Source: Pseudomonas sp. R84
GTDB lineage: Bacteria; Pseudomonadota; Gammaproteobacteria; Pseudomonadales; Pseudomonadaceae
Direction: 5' to 3'
Length of the DNA stretch: 64,000 bases
Assembly: GCF_009834515.1 (NCBI RefSeq)
Contig: NZ_CP019426.1
Location: 1,167,501-1,231,500, forward strand
The stretch's first letter is position 1, and every line of letters begins with the position of its first letter. The notes beneath the pieces were generated by a model that saw only the letters and a program-made list of their open reading frames with translations, searched no databases and had not been told where the DNA came from. Below, one piece after another: positions 1 through 8,431 of this stretch. Both the position numbers and the translations under genes were made by a program.

Positions 1-2
1 TC

Positions 3-1121
3 GCGCTGATCACCGGGATCATCACTCACAAGAAAATCTTCAAAGACTTTTTTACCTTCCGCCCGCGCAAGGGCCAGCGCTCCTGGCTCGACGGGCATAA
101 CGCGGTGGGTGTGCTGGTGCTGCCGTTTCACTTGATGATCACCTACAGCAGCCTGGTGATTTTCATGTCGATGGTCATGCCAGCGAGCATCGTCGCGTCT
201 TACGGCAGTGACGTGCGCACGTTTTATGACGAAGTTTTCCCGGCGTCGAAGACCCCGGAGCGCGCCGATATCGCGGCGCCGTTGATGTCCATGGCGCCGC
301 TGTTGAGCAAGGCCAGCGAGCAATGGGCGGGCGGCCACACGGCGCGTCTGTCGGTGAGTAATCCGGGTGATGCCAATGCCACGGTGGTGCTGTCGCGTGC
401 CGGCGATCGCGTGGTGCATGATTTTGGCCGCGCCGTGACGTTCAACGGGGTGACCGGGCTGATGCTCGGCAGCACACCGGAGCAGCCAATGGCGATGGCG
501 GTGGGCGGCGCGTTCTATGGTTTGCACATGGGCCACTTTGCCGGGCCGGTGTTGCGCTGGCTGTACTTCATCTGCGGATTGGCCGGCACGGCGATGATCG
601 GCACCGGGCTGGTGATCTGGCTCGGCAAGCGTCAGCTCAAACATGCCAGGAGCGGGGTGATGCCGTTCGAACTGCGGCTGGTGGAAGTACTGAACATCGC
701 CAGCATGGCCGGGCTGGTGTCGGCGGTGGCGGTGTTCTTTCTGGCCAATCGTCTATTGCCGGTGAGCCTCGCCGGGCGCGCAGATTGGGAGGTGAACGCG
801 TTCTTCATGGCCTGGGGCCTGAGCGTGCTGCACGCGATGTTACGACCGGGGCGCAAAGCCTGGGTTGAACAGCTGGTGTTGGGGGCGGCGCTGTTTGTCG
901 CGGTGCCGCTGATCAATGCGCTGACCACCCCTTGGAATCTCGGCGTCGCGTTGATGCAGGGTGACTGGGCGTTGGCCGGTTTTGATTTGACTTGCCTCGC
1001 CACAGGTTTTTTCCTCGCCTGGGCTGCATGGAAAATGCAGCGCGCCGGCAACACGGTTAGCTTAAAAAAGCCACGTCGCGAAACGCCACGGCCGATCACT
1101 CTTGAGCAAGGGGTTAACTGA
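3..1121 (+). CDS. PepSY-associated membrane protein, 5' end outside window
   Basis: Partial gene: the frame is open to base 3 and the start lies upstream of the window. The readable part (about 372 residues) has a hydrophilic periplasmic region followed by several hydrophobic segments near the end (for example around the GLAGTAMIGTGLVIWLG stretch). This is the layout of PepSY_TM proteins that accompany siderophore receptors in Pseudomonas, where related proteins are thought to help reduce or process ferric siderophores. The stop overlaps the start of the next gene, so the two are translationally coupled, and the sigma/FecR/receptor genes follow. Family assignment rests on topology and context. 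The exact substrate cannot be told. Confidence 0.8.
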   Translation, partial: ALITGIITHKKIFKDFFTFRPRKGQRSWLDGHNAVGVLVLPFHLMITYSSLVIFMSMVMPASIVASYGSDVRTFYDEVFPASKTPERADIAAPLMSMAPLLSKASEQWAGGHTARLSVSNPGDANATVVLSRAGDRVVHDFGRAVTFNGVTGLMLGSTPEQPMAMAVGGAFYGLHMGHFAGPVLRWLYFICGLAGTAMIGTGLVIWLGKRQLKHARSGVMPFELRLVEVLNIASMAGLVSAVAVFFLANRLLPVSLAGRADWEVNAFFMAWGLSVLHAMLRPGRKAWVEQLVLGAALFVAVPLINALTTPWNLGVALMQGDWALAGFDLTCLATGFFLAWAAWKMQRAGNTVSLKKPRRETPRPITLEQGVN

Positions 1122-1447
1122 TGCTGCTGGCCCTGTTGCTCACCTACGCCGGATTCACCGTGTTGTGCCTGTCGATGCCTCGGCACCACGATGAATTGCT
1201 CGGTCACAAACCGTCCACGCGTCGCCGTCAGGGCCTGAAAGTCGGCGGATGGTTATTGCTGTGTTTGTCGCTTTGGGCGGCGGTGAAGGCCAACGGCTGG
1301 AGTTTCGGCCTGGTTGACTGGTTCGCCGTACTGATGCTCAGCGCCCTGGCGTTGGTATTGCTGCTGCCGTATCGCCCACGTCTGGCCTTGGCGCTGGCCG
1401 GTGTCAGTCTGCTGGCCAGCCCGGTCGCCGCATGGGCGCAGTGCTGA
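1121..1447 (+). CDS. DUF3325 family small membrane protein of iron uptake cluster
   Basis: A 108-residue protein made almost entirely of hydrophobic segments (about three, at residues 1-18, 42-60 and 68-106) and ending in AWAQC. Its ATG overlaps the TGA of the upstream PepSY gene by one base, so the pair is co-translated. Small proteins of this size and topology (DUF3325) regularly lie between PepSY proteins and FecI/FecR/receptor genes in pseudomonads. Function is unknown; a helper role in ferric-siderophore handling at the inner membrane is inferred from context only. Confidence 0.75.
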   Translation: MLLALLLTYAGFTVLCLSMPRHHDELLGHKPSTRRRQGLKVGGWLLLCLSLWAAVKANGWSFGLVDWFAVLMLSALALVLLLPYRPRLALALAGVSLLASPVAAWAQC

Positions 1448-1448
1448 A

Positions 1449-2015
1449 GTGCTGATCGGCCTGCCGCCGGAATCCCGCGACGACGAGCCGCGCGGGGCGC
1501 GTGCGCATTTTCTGCAGGTGTTCCTGTCCCAGCGTTCGCAAATGGAGGCGCTGGTGAACCGTCGCGTCGGTTGTCGGGCGACGGCGGCGGACCTGGTGCA
1601 GGACCTGTTTCTGCGTTTCTGGCGGCGACCGCTGGTGCAGGTCGAAGAACTCAGCACCTATCTTTTGCGCTGCGCCGGCAACATCGCCATCGACCATCTG
1701 CGCAGCGAAGGCACACGCACGCGCGTCAACGAAGGCTGGCAACCGGACGAACCGGACAGCCACGGCAGCGAACCACAAGCAGCGCTGGAAGCGGGCAATG
1801 ATTTGAAACATGTCGAAGCGGCGTTGCGCGCCTTGCCCGAGCGCACCCGGCAGATCTTTTTGCTCAATCGCATTCACGGCCGCAAGTACGCGGAAATCGC
1901 CAAAGCCATGGGCTTGTCCCAAAGTGCCGTGGAAAAACATATGATGCGCGCCCTCGAGGCCTGCAAGGCCAGCCTGCGCGAACCCGCGCCACGCCTGCCA
2001 GGGAAAGCACCGTGA
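1449..2015 (+). CDS. FecI-like extracytoplasmic-function sigma factor
   Basis: ECF sigma-70 factor of about 188 residues, likely directing RNA polymerase to the siderophore receptor gene downstream. Region 2 contains the DLVQDLFLRFWRRP stretch (about residues 48-61). Region 4 near the C terminus contains an HTH (YAEIAKAMGLSQSAVEKHM). A longer frame opens at 1401 but would overlap the preceding gene. The GTG at 1449, two bases after the DUF3325 stop, gives a normal-sized ECF factor, so I prefer it. The end overlaps the GTG of the fecR-like gene, the usual sigma/anti-sigma coupling. In this family activity depends on FecR and on substrate-loaded receptor. Confidence 0.9.
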   Translation: MLIGLPPESRDDEPRGARAHFLQVFLSQRSQMEALVNRRVGCRATAADLVQDLFLRFWRRPLVQVEELSTYLLRCAGNIAIDHLRSEGTRTRVNEGWQPDEPDSHGSEPQAALEAGNDLKHVEAALRALPERTRQIFLLNRIHGRKYAEIAKAMGLSQSAVEKHMMRALEACKASLREPAPRLPGKAP

Positions 2016-3001
2016 AGCCATCCGACTCCATTATTCCGACGCCCGCGCAAGAGCAGGCCGCGTTTGCCTGGCTGAGCCTGTTGCATGATCGGCCGAGCAC
2101 CGGCGATCAATTGACATTCAGCCAATGGCTACGGGCTGATCCGGCGCATGCCGAGGCTTACGCGCAGGCGCAGGTGCTCTGGGAACTGAGCGAAAGCCCG
2201 GCGCGAACGCTGGCCGATGAAGAGGCTTTGGCGTTGCAGGGGTATCTCGATGCGATGGATCGCCCGCGCCGTCCGCAGCTTTTGCGTTGGTCGGGGGCGC
2301 TGGCAATGGCGGCCTGTCTGCTGCTGATGGTCAGCCTCGGCAGCGGTTGGCAGCCGCAGCGCTGGATCGATGATCTGGGCGCCGATTACGTTTCTGCGCC
2401 TGGTGAAATTCGCACCGTGACGCTGGCCGATCAGTCGCAAGTGACACTGGATGCCGACAGCGCGATCGCCGTGGATTTCACTCAGGGCGAACGGCATGTG
2501 CAATTGCGCCGCGGCGCCGGATTTTTCAGCGTCACCCACACCGGCGATCCGTTTGTGGTCGCGGCCGAGAAGGGCGAGGCGCGGGTGCTTGGCACGCAAT
2601 TCGAAGTGCGTCTGCAACCGCAGGGCGCGCAGGTGACGGTATTGTCCGGTCGCGTCGGTGTCACGGCAGAGCGTGGCGCCGTGCAGCAGATTCTCATCGC
2701 CGGCCAGCAGGTTGCTTACGCTGGAGGCACGGCAGAAAAACTGCATGTGGCGGACGCTGAGGCGCAACTGGCCTGGCGTCAGGGCTGGCTGACGTACTAC
2801 AAATCGACGCTGGCCGATGTGGTCGAGGATCTGCGGCGCTATTACCCGGGGCGGATCGTGTTGCTCAACGATGAGCTGGCGGCGCGCAAGGTCAGTGGCA
2901 GTTTTCCGAGCAAGGATCCGCAGGCCGTGCTCAGTTCCCTGCAGGGGGTGATGGGGTTTGAGCAGCATCAGGTGTTGGGTCATCTGATTATTTTGCGCTG
3001 A
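2012..3001 (+). CDS. FecR-like transmembrane anti-sigma regulator
   Basis: A 329-residue inner-membrane regulator that passes the receptor signal to the FecI-like sigma factor. Residues 10-75 form the DUF4880 cytoplasmic domain (motif FSQWLRADPAHAEAY). One hydrophobic segment lies near 92-108 (ALAMAACLLLMVSLG). The periplasmic FecR domain follows at about 125-220, and a C-terminal STN-like segment contacts the receptor signalling domain in characterised homologues. It starts with GTG overlapping the sigma gene stop by four bases. A REP palindrome and about 200 bp separate it from the receptor. Confidence 0.92.
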   Translation: MKPSDSIIPTPAQEQAAFAWLSLLHDRPSTGDQLTFSQWLRADPAHAEAYAQAQVLWELSESPARTLADEEALALQGYLDAMDRPRRPQLLRWSGALAMAACLLLMVSLGSGWQPQRWIDDLGADYVSAPGEIRTVTLADQSQVTLDADSAIAVDFTQGERHVQLRRGAGFFSVTHTGDPFVVAAEKGEARVLGTQFEVRLQPQGAQVTVLSGRVGVTAERGAVQQILIAGQQVAYAGGTAEKLHVADAEAQLAWRQGWLTYYKSTLADVVEDLRRYYPGRIVLLNDELAARKVSGSFPSKDPQAVLSSLQGVMGFEQHQVLGHLIILR

Positions 3002-3010
3002 AGCAAAAGT

Positions 3011-3089
3011 CAAAAGATCGCAGCCTTCGGCAGCTCCTACATTGGAATGCGATCTCCTGTAGGAGCTGCCGAAGGCTGCGATCTTTTGA
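3011..3089. repeat. REP-type inverted repeat (GTAGGAGCTGCCG family)
   Basis: Two arms of about 30 bp, each carrying GGAGCTGCCGAAGGCTGCG, face each other across a short spacer immediately after the fecR-like stop. The same family recurs at 11331-11412 and 12552-12638. As RNA it would form a long hairpin. It may end or attenuate transcription between fecR and the receptor gene, but no clear T-tract is present. Confidence 0.85.
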
Positions 3090-3150
3090 TCTGCAAAAAT
3101 ATTTTCAGATTTGTGGTGAGGTAAACCCGAGCCCCATCCGTGTAGTGACT

Positions 3151-3172
3151 GAAACTGCGAGTCATTCGCATC
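3151..3172 (+). promoter_or_regulatory. Possible Fur box upstream of siderophore receptor
   Basis: GAAACTGCGAGTCATTCGCA lies about 30 bp upstream of the receptor ATG. It resembles pseudomonad Fur sites (GAGAATCATTCGCAT-like), with partial dyad symmetry TGCGA/TCGCA. Iron repression is expected for this gene class. The match is imperfect and could instead be part of a FecI-type promoter. Confidence 0.4.
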
Positions 3173-3201
3173 CGTTGCGGTTCTACACAGGTCATTGAGT
3201 C

Positions 3202-5631
3202 ATGAAGTCCAGGGCAAAATCGGGTTCGGTCAAACAGTGGTTAAGCGTGTCGGCATTGAGTTTTTCGGCATTGGCATTGCTGCCGATAAGCGTGTCTCTG
3301 GCCGCTGAAACCGTCAGCAGCCAGGCGCAAAAGCAGTTCAATTTTTCCCTGGCCGCCAAACCGCTGCCGCAAGCCTTGAGCGACTTCAGCCGCGTCACCG
3401 GGCAGAGCGTGGTCTACACCGACGAAGCGCCGTACGGCCTCACCGCGCCGGCGGTCAATGGCCAGATGAGTGCCGAGCAGGCACTGCAACGCTTGCTCAG
3501 TGGTTCTGGCCTCAACTTCCGCCGCACCGATAGCCGCACGCTGGCGCTGGAGCCGAAGCCTACCGAAGGCGCGTTGAATCTCGGTGCTACGACCATCACC
3601 TCGATCCGCGACGAATCGATGAGTTATCAGCCGCCGGAAACCAGTTCGGTGATGCGTTCCTCAGCTTCGCTTCAGGAAATCCCGCAGACCGTCAACGTCA
3701 TCCCGGCGCAAGTTATCCGTGATCAGGCGCCACGCAATCTGGATGACGCCCTGGCCAATGTCAGCGGTATCACCCAAGGCAACACCTTGGGCAGCACTCA
3801 GGATTCGGTGATGACCCGTGGTTTCGGCGACAACCGCAACGGCTCGATCATGCGCGACGGCATGCCGATCGTGCAGGGGCGCGGCATGAACGCTACCGTC
3901 GACCGTGTTGAAGTGCTCAAAGGCCCGGCCTCATTGCTGTACGGCATTCAAGATCCCGGTGGCGTGGTCAACCTGGTCAGTAAAAAGCCTGAGCTGACGC
4001 AATACAATGCGCTGACCTTGCGCGGCTCGACCTATGGCGAGGGCAAGAACGGCAGCGGCGGCACCCTCGACAGCACTGGCCCGCTGGGCGATTCCGGGCT
4101 TGCCTACCGTATGGTGCTCGATCACGAAGACGAAGATTACTGGCGCAACTTCGGCACCCACCGTGAAACCCTGATTGCGCCGTCGCTGGCCTGGTTCGGC
4201 GAAAGCACCAAGCTGTTGTTCGCCTACGAGCACCGCGAATTTCTCACGCCGTTCGATCGTGGCACGCTGATCGATCCGCGCACCAATCACCCACTGGACA
4301 TCTCGCGCAAACAACGCCTCGACGAGCCGTTCAACAACATGGAAGGCCGTTCGGATCTGTATCACTTTGAAGCCGACCATGACCTCAACGACGATTGGAA
4401 AGCCCACTTCGGTTACAGCTGGAACCGCGAAACCTACGACGCCAGCCAAGTCCGTGTTACCGCCATCGACACCAAAAAAGGCACGCTGACCCGCAGCATG
4501 GACGGCACCCAGAATGCGATCAGCACCGACCGTTTCACCACCGCCAGCCTTGAAGGCAAGGTCAACGTGCTGGGTATGCAGCATGATCTGGTATTTGGCG
4601 TCGATGACGAGTACCGCAAGATCTACCGCGCCGACCTGATCCGGCAGAAAAGCCTGACCACCTTCAGCTACCTCAATCCGGTGTATGGCCGCGAAGTCGC
4701 CGGCACGACTGTCAGCGCTCCCGACAGCGCGCAGACCGATGAGCTGCGCAGTGATTCGGTGTTCATGCAGGACTCGATTCACCTCAACGACCAGTGGATT
4801 CTGGTCGCTGGCGGACGCTTTCAGGAGTACGACCAGTACGCCGGCAAAGGCGTGCCGTTCAAGGCCAACACCGACAGCAACGGCCAGAAGTTCGTCCCGC
4901 GCGCCGGTCTGGTGTATCGCTACACCGACGCCTTGTCGTTCTACGGCAGCTACACCGAATCGTTCAAACCCAACTCAACCATCGCCCCGCTGAGCGGCAG
5001 CAGCACCGTGCTCGACGGCAGTATCGCGCCGGAAGAAGCCAAGTCGTGGGAGCTGGGGGCGCGGCTGGACATGCCGGGGCGTGTCACCGGCAACATCGCG
5101 TTGTTCGATATCAAGAAACGCAACGTGCTGGTGGCCAATTCCGAAGGCCCAACGACCATTTACAGTGCGGCCGGTGAGGTGCGTTCGCGAGGCCTGGAAA
5201 TGGACCTGACGGGTCAGTTGAGCGACCACTGGAGCATGATCGGCAGCTACGCCTACACCGATGCCGAAGTGACTGAAGACCCGGACTACAAAGGCAAGCG
5301 CTTGCAGAACGTGGCAAAGAATTCCGGCTCGTTGTCGGCAGTGTATGACTTCGGCAGCGTGATCGGCGGCGATCAATTGCGCGTAGGGGCTGGAGCGCGT
5401 TATGTCGGGGAGCGTGCGGGTAACGCGGTGAATGATTTTGATCTGCCGAGCTATACCGTGGCCGATGCGTTTGCCACTTACGACACCAAGGTTGAAGGGC
5501 AGAAGGTCAAGTTTCAGCTCAATGTGAAGAACCTGTTTGATCGCACGTACTACACCTCGGCGGCGAGCCGGTTCTTTGTGTCGATGGGGGATGCGCGGCA
5601 GGTTTCGCTGTCCAGCACTTTGGAGTTTTAA
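3202..5631 (+). CDS. TonB-dependent siderophore receptor with STN signalling domain
   Basis: An 809-residue outer-membrane receptor. A signal peptide covers about residues 1-35. The secretin/TonB N-terminal (STN) signalling domain follows at about 45-112 (AKPLPQALSDFSRVTGQSVVY). The plug domain begins near 145 (SLQEIPQTVNVIPAQVIRDQ) and runs past VEVLKGPASLLYG and DPGGVVNLVSKKP. The rest is a 22-stranded-type barrel ending in the typical terminal phenylalanine (STLEF). The STN domain marks it as a signal-transducing receptor, matching the FecI/FecR pair just upstream. It probably imports a ferric hydroxamate or other xenosiderophore; the ligand cannot be assigned from sequence. Confidence 0.93.
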   Translation: MKSRAKSGSVKQWLSVSALSFSALALLPISVSLAAETVSSQAQKQFNFSLAAKPLPQALSDFSRVTGQSVVYTDEAPYGLTAPAVNGQMSAEQALQRLLSGSGLNFRRTDSRTLALEPKPTEGALNLGATTITSIRDESMSYQPPETSSVMRSSASLQEIPQTVNVIPAQVIRDQAPRNLDDALANVSGITQGNTLGSTQDSVMTRGFGDNRNGSIMRDGMPIVQGRGMNATVDRVEVLKGPASLLYGIQDPGGVVNLVSKKPELTQYNALTLRGSTYGEGKNGSGGTLDSTGPLGDSGLAYRMVLDHEDEDYWRNFGTHRETLIAPSLAWFGESTKLLFAYEHREFLTPFDRGTLIDPRTNHPLDISRKQRLDEPFNNMEGRSDLYHFEADHDLNDDWKAHFGYSWNRETYDASQVRVTAIDTKKGTLTRSMDGTQNAISTDRFTTASLEGKVNVLGMQHDLVFGVDDEYRKIYRADLIRQKSLTTFSYLNPVYGREVAGTTVSAPDSAQTDELRSDSVFMQDSIHLNDQWILVAGGRFQEYDQYAGKGVPFKANTDSNGQKFVPRAGLVYRYTDALSFYGSYTESFKPNSTIAPLSGSSTVLDGSIAPEEAKSWELGARLDMPGRVTGNIALFDIKKRNVLVANSEGPTTIYSAAGEVRSRGLEMDLTGQLSDHWSMIGSYAYTDAEVTEDPDYKGKRLQNVAKNSGSLSAVYDFGSVIGGDQLRVGAGARYVGERAGNAVNDFDLPSYTVADAFATYDTKVEGQKVKFQLNVKNLFDRTYYTSAASRFFVSMGDARQVSLSSTLEF

Positions 5632-5645
5632 GGCAAGATCAAAAG

Positions 5646-5823
5646 CCCCTCACCCTAACCCTCTCCCGGGGGGAGAGGGGACTGACCGGGGGATATTCCA
5701 GAGATACATCGACCTGAAAGTAATGCTTTGAATCCATAATCGATTCGGTGTTTCAGGTCGACGTATAACGCCAGACACCTCGTTCGGCTCCCTCTCCCTC
5801 CGGGAGAGGGCTGGGGTGAGGGG
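5646..5823. repeat. MITE-like palindromic repeat, copy 1
   Basis: Element of about 178 bp bounded by inverted ends of the type CCCTCACCCTAACCCTCTCCC and GGGAGAGGGCTGGGGTGAGG. The interior contains the inverted pair TCGACCTGAAA/TTTCAGGTCGA. Copies at 10499-10645, 27216-27422 and 40424-40571 share the ends. It fills the space between the convergent receptor and AraC genes. No ORF inside is credible. Confidence 0.8.
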
Positions 5824-5836
5824 AGAAGAGAAGGGC

Positions 5837-6712
5837 TCAACGCAAAAACGCCTGCCGATACTCACCGGGCGTCCCACCCAACACCTGCTTGAACCGATTA
5901 GTGAAATGACTCGCGCTGGCAAACCCGCACGCCAGCGCAATCTCGCCCAACGGCAACCCCGTCCCGCGCAACAATTCCCGTGCCCGGCTCAAGCGCCGCG
6001 CCAGCACATACTGATGCGGCGGCAGGCCGAAACTCGTGCGAAACATCCGCGCAAAGTGGTATTCCGACAGCGCGCACAACCCGGCCAATTGTCCGAGGCT
6101 GATCGGCTCGGCCAGCTGAGTGTCGATGAACTCCACCAGTTGCCGACGCTGGTGTGGCGCCAGTCCGCCCCTCAAACGCAGACCCTGACGCGCGCCGACC
6201 TGACTGAGCAGGGTGTGGCTGATCAGTTCATGGGCGAGGCTGCTGGTCAGCAAACGTTCGGCGGGTTCGTCCCAATTCAGCGTCAGCAACTGCCGAAAGC
6301 GTTGTGCCTGCTGCGGGTCGTCGAGAAAGGTCTGCTCGCGCAATTGCATCTCTCGCGGTTCGCGATCGAGCAAGGTGACGCAACCAAGGGCAAATTGTTC
6401 GGCGTTAAAATACAGATGCGCCAGGCAGATATCGCCATTGATCACCCAGCCTGACTCATGATCTGCCGGCAGGATGCACAGCTTGTCCGGCCCGCCCTTG
6501 TGGCCCGGTTGGCCGCGACGAAACGTGCCTGTGCCACCGGCAATGTAGCAAGAGAGGGTGTGATGGCTCGGCGCTGCATACTCCTGCGCATCATGGTGGT
6601 TGGTCCACAAAGCGGCAGACAAGCCATCTCCAAGCTCGGCGCTGTGCACAAGGCGTGCATTCGGCGAACTGTTCAACGCTTGAAAGACTTGCAGGGTATC
6701 GATGGCGGCCAT
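5837..6712 (-). CDS. AraC family transcriptional regulator
   Basis: A 291-residue regulator with a cupin-like N-terminal sensing half and an AraC DNA-binding domain in the last 100 residues. The two HTH units are visible as ISLGQLAGLCALSEYHFARM and LPLGEIALACGFASASHF. It is transcribed divergently from the EamA exporter gene at 6852 with about 140 bp between them, so control of that exporter is a reasonable inference. Effector unknown. Confidence 0.9.
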   Translation of the reverse strand: MAAIDTLQVFQALNSSPNARLVHSAELGDGLSAALWTNHHDAQEYAAPSHHTLSCYIAGGTGTFRRGQPGHKGGPDKLCILPADHESGWVINGDICLAHLYFNAEQFALGCVTLLDREPREMQLREQTFLDDPQQAQRFRQLLTLNWDEPAERLLTSSLAHELISHTLLSQVGARQGLRLRGGLAPHQRRQLVEFIDTQLAEPISLGQLAGLCALSEYHFARMFRTSFGLPPHQYVLARRLSRARELLRGTGLPLGEIALACGFASASHFTNRFKQVLGGTPGEYRQAFLR

Positions 6713-6851
6713 GAGCGGTTCTCTTCAACGCCTTGCATCCTACTCCGTAGACGCCGCGCTGCCAGCCTGCTGCCCGACAAAAGCGCAAGAATCTGCAAGC
6801 GCGCAATGCACGCTCGGGCAGACACTCAAGCCCTACCGAGGAGTGTGTGCC

Positions 6852-7754
6852 ATGAACCTGTCGTTGTACTTGCTGACCGTGCTGATCTGGGGCACTACCT
6901 GGATTGCCCTGAAATGGCAACTGGGCGTGGTGGCGATTCCGGTGTCGATCGTCTATCGCTTCGGCCTTGCCGCGCTGGTGCTGTTTGCGCTGTTGCTGCT
7001 CAGCCGCCGTCTGCAACCGATGAACCGCCGTGGGCATTTGATCTGCGTGGCTCAAGGGTTGTGTTTGTTCTGCGTCAATTTCATGTGCTTTCTGACCGCC
7101 AGTCAGTGGATCCCGAGCGGTCTGGTCGCGGTGGTGTTCTCAACCGCGACGTTGTGGAACGCGCTGAATGCGCGGGTGTTCTTTGGCCAGCGCATTGCGC
7201 GCAATGTGCTGATGGGCGGTGCACTTGGGTTGTTCGGCCTGGGCATGTTGTTCTGGCCGGAACTGGCCGGGCATCACGCCAGCCCGCAAACCTTGCTCGG
7301 TCTCGGCCTGGCGTTGTGCGGCACCTTGTGTTTTTCGGCGGGCAACATGCTTTCGAGTCTGCAGCAGAAGGCCGGCCTCAAACCGCTGACCACCAACGCC
7401 TGGGGCATGGCCTACGGCGCAGCGATGCTGTCGGTGTGGTGCCTGTTCAAAGGTATTCCGTTCGACATGGATTGGAGCCCGCGTTATGTCGGTGCGTTGC
7501 TGTATTTGGTAATCCCTGGTTCGGTGATCGGCTTCACTGCGTATCTGACGCTGGTCGGGCGCATGGGGCCGGAGCGGGCGGCTTACTGCACGGTATTGTT
7601 CCCGGTGGTGGCGCTGAACGTCTCGGCTTTTGCCGAAGGTTATCAATGGACAGCGCCGGCGCTGGTCGGGCTGGTGCTAGTGATGCTGGGTAATGTTCTG
7701 GTGTTTCGTAAACCGAAAGTGGTGTCGACGCCGGTGCAGGGAAAGTTGGCCTGA
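6852..7754 (+). CDS. EamA/DMT family transporter
   Basis: A 300-residue integral membrane protein with about ten hydrophobic helices arranged as two EamA repeats. The N-terminal LTVLIWGTTWIALK motif is typical of drug/metabolite exporters. The ATG at 6852 follows a GAGGAG-type ribosome site; the longer frame from 6702 would run into the divergent regulator and has no such site. It lies opposite an AraC regulator that probably controls it. Substrate unknown; amino acids or metabolites are usual for the family. Confidence 0.88.
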   Translation: MNLSLYLLTVLIWGTTWIALKWQLGVVAIPVSIVYRFGLAALVLFALLLLSRRLQPMNRRGHLICVAQGLCLFCVNFMCFLTASQWIPSGLVAVVFSTATLWNALNARVFFGQRIARNVLMGGALGLFGLGMLFWPELAGHHASPQTLLGLGLALCGTLCFSAGNMLSSLQQKAGLKPLTTNAWGMAYGAAMLSVWCLFKGIPFDMDWSPRYVGALLYLVIPGSVIGFTAYLTLVGRMGPERAAYCTVLFPVVALNVSAFAEGYQWTAPALVGLVLVMLGNVLVFRKPKVVSTPVQGKLA

Positions 7755-7773
7755 AATAAACCAGCGCTGAACC

Positions 7774-8283
7774 TCAACGCTCGACTTTCAAGGTGATGTA
7801 AATCATTACCGGGAATATGAAGTCAACGATATGCCGTGCCCAGTCCTTGGCATTCCAGGATTGCGAAGTGTCCATGTCAAACCATTCCACTCCAACTGTC
7901 TGCAGGCAGACGTAATAAATGAAAATGGCCGTCAGTATGCCCATGATCGAGAACTTCTTCGCCTCGTGGAATACTTCTGCGGTCGCATTTATGTGGCGAT
8001 ATAGCTGATAGGTGCCTATCAGGCACAGCAAGGTATACGTGACTTCCAGCGTGATGATGAACCAGTAGATCCGGTGATGAATCATCGGTGATTCAATGGC
8101 CCGATACTTGATGGATTCACTGGCGGTGGTGGTGTCCATACTGAGGATATGAGCCACGTAGGTGTAGTTTGAGTTGTAGTCAGTAAAGTTGTGGATCATC
8201 ACCAGCAGGCCAAAGAAACTGATGTAAGCCATCAAAATAACTTTGCTGTAACGGATAAGTTTGTCAGTGGTCAGGGCGTTCAA
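7774..8283 (-). CDS. DUF2165 family membrane protein
   Basis: About 169 residues with four hydrophobic segments (KVILMAYISFFGLLVMIHNF, IYWFIITLEVTYTLLCLIG, SIMGILTAIFIYYVCL and FIFPVMIYITLKV). The spacing of VEWFDMDTSQSWNAKDWARH matches the conserved WF-W-S-WN motif of DUF2165. I start it at TTG 8283 because a GGAG lies nine bases upstream; the open frame continues to 8553 but would overlap the neighbouring dehydrogenase. It is markedly more AT-rich than its neighbours, suggesting recent acquisition. Function unknown. Confidence 0.72.
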   Translation of the reverse strand: MNALTTDKLIRYSKVILMAYISFFGLLVMIHNFTDYNSNYTYVAHILSMDTTTASESIKYRAIESPMIHHRIYWFIITLEVTYTLLCLIGTYQLYRHINATAEVFHEAKKFSIMGILTAIFIYYVCLQTVGVEWFDMDTSQSWNAKDWARHIVDFIFPVMIYITLKVER

Positions 8284-8431
8284 GGTTTTTGCTCTCCATA
8301 GCGCTTGTCGATAATTCGATGGCCAGGCAGAGCTTATAATGCTGTTGTTTGATTTTGTTTGTTGTTCGATTTCAAGTTGTGTATTGGCGTAACTAACGGG
8401 CAACTGCGATAGCGCACTTGCCCGTGTTTTT

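Noticed and set aside
6458..7693. 411-codon frame across the AraC and EamA genes
   Set aside because: Spans two divergent, well-supported genes in a different frame; no domain.
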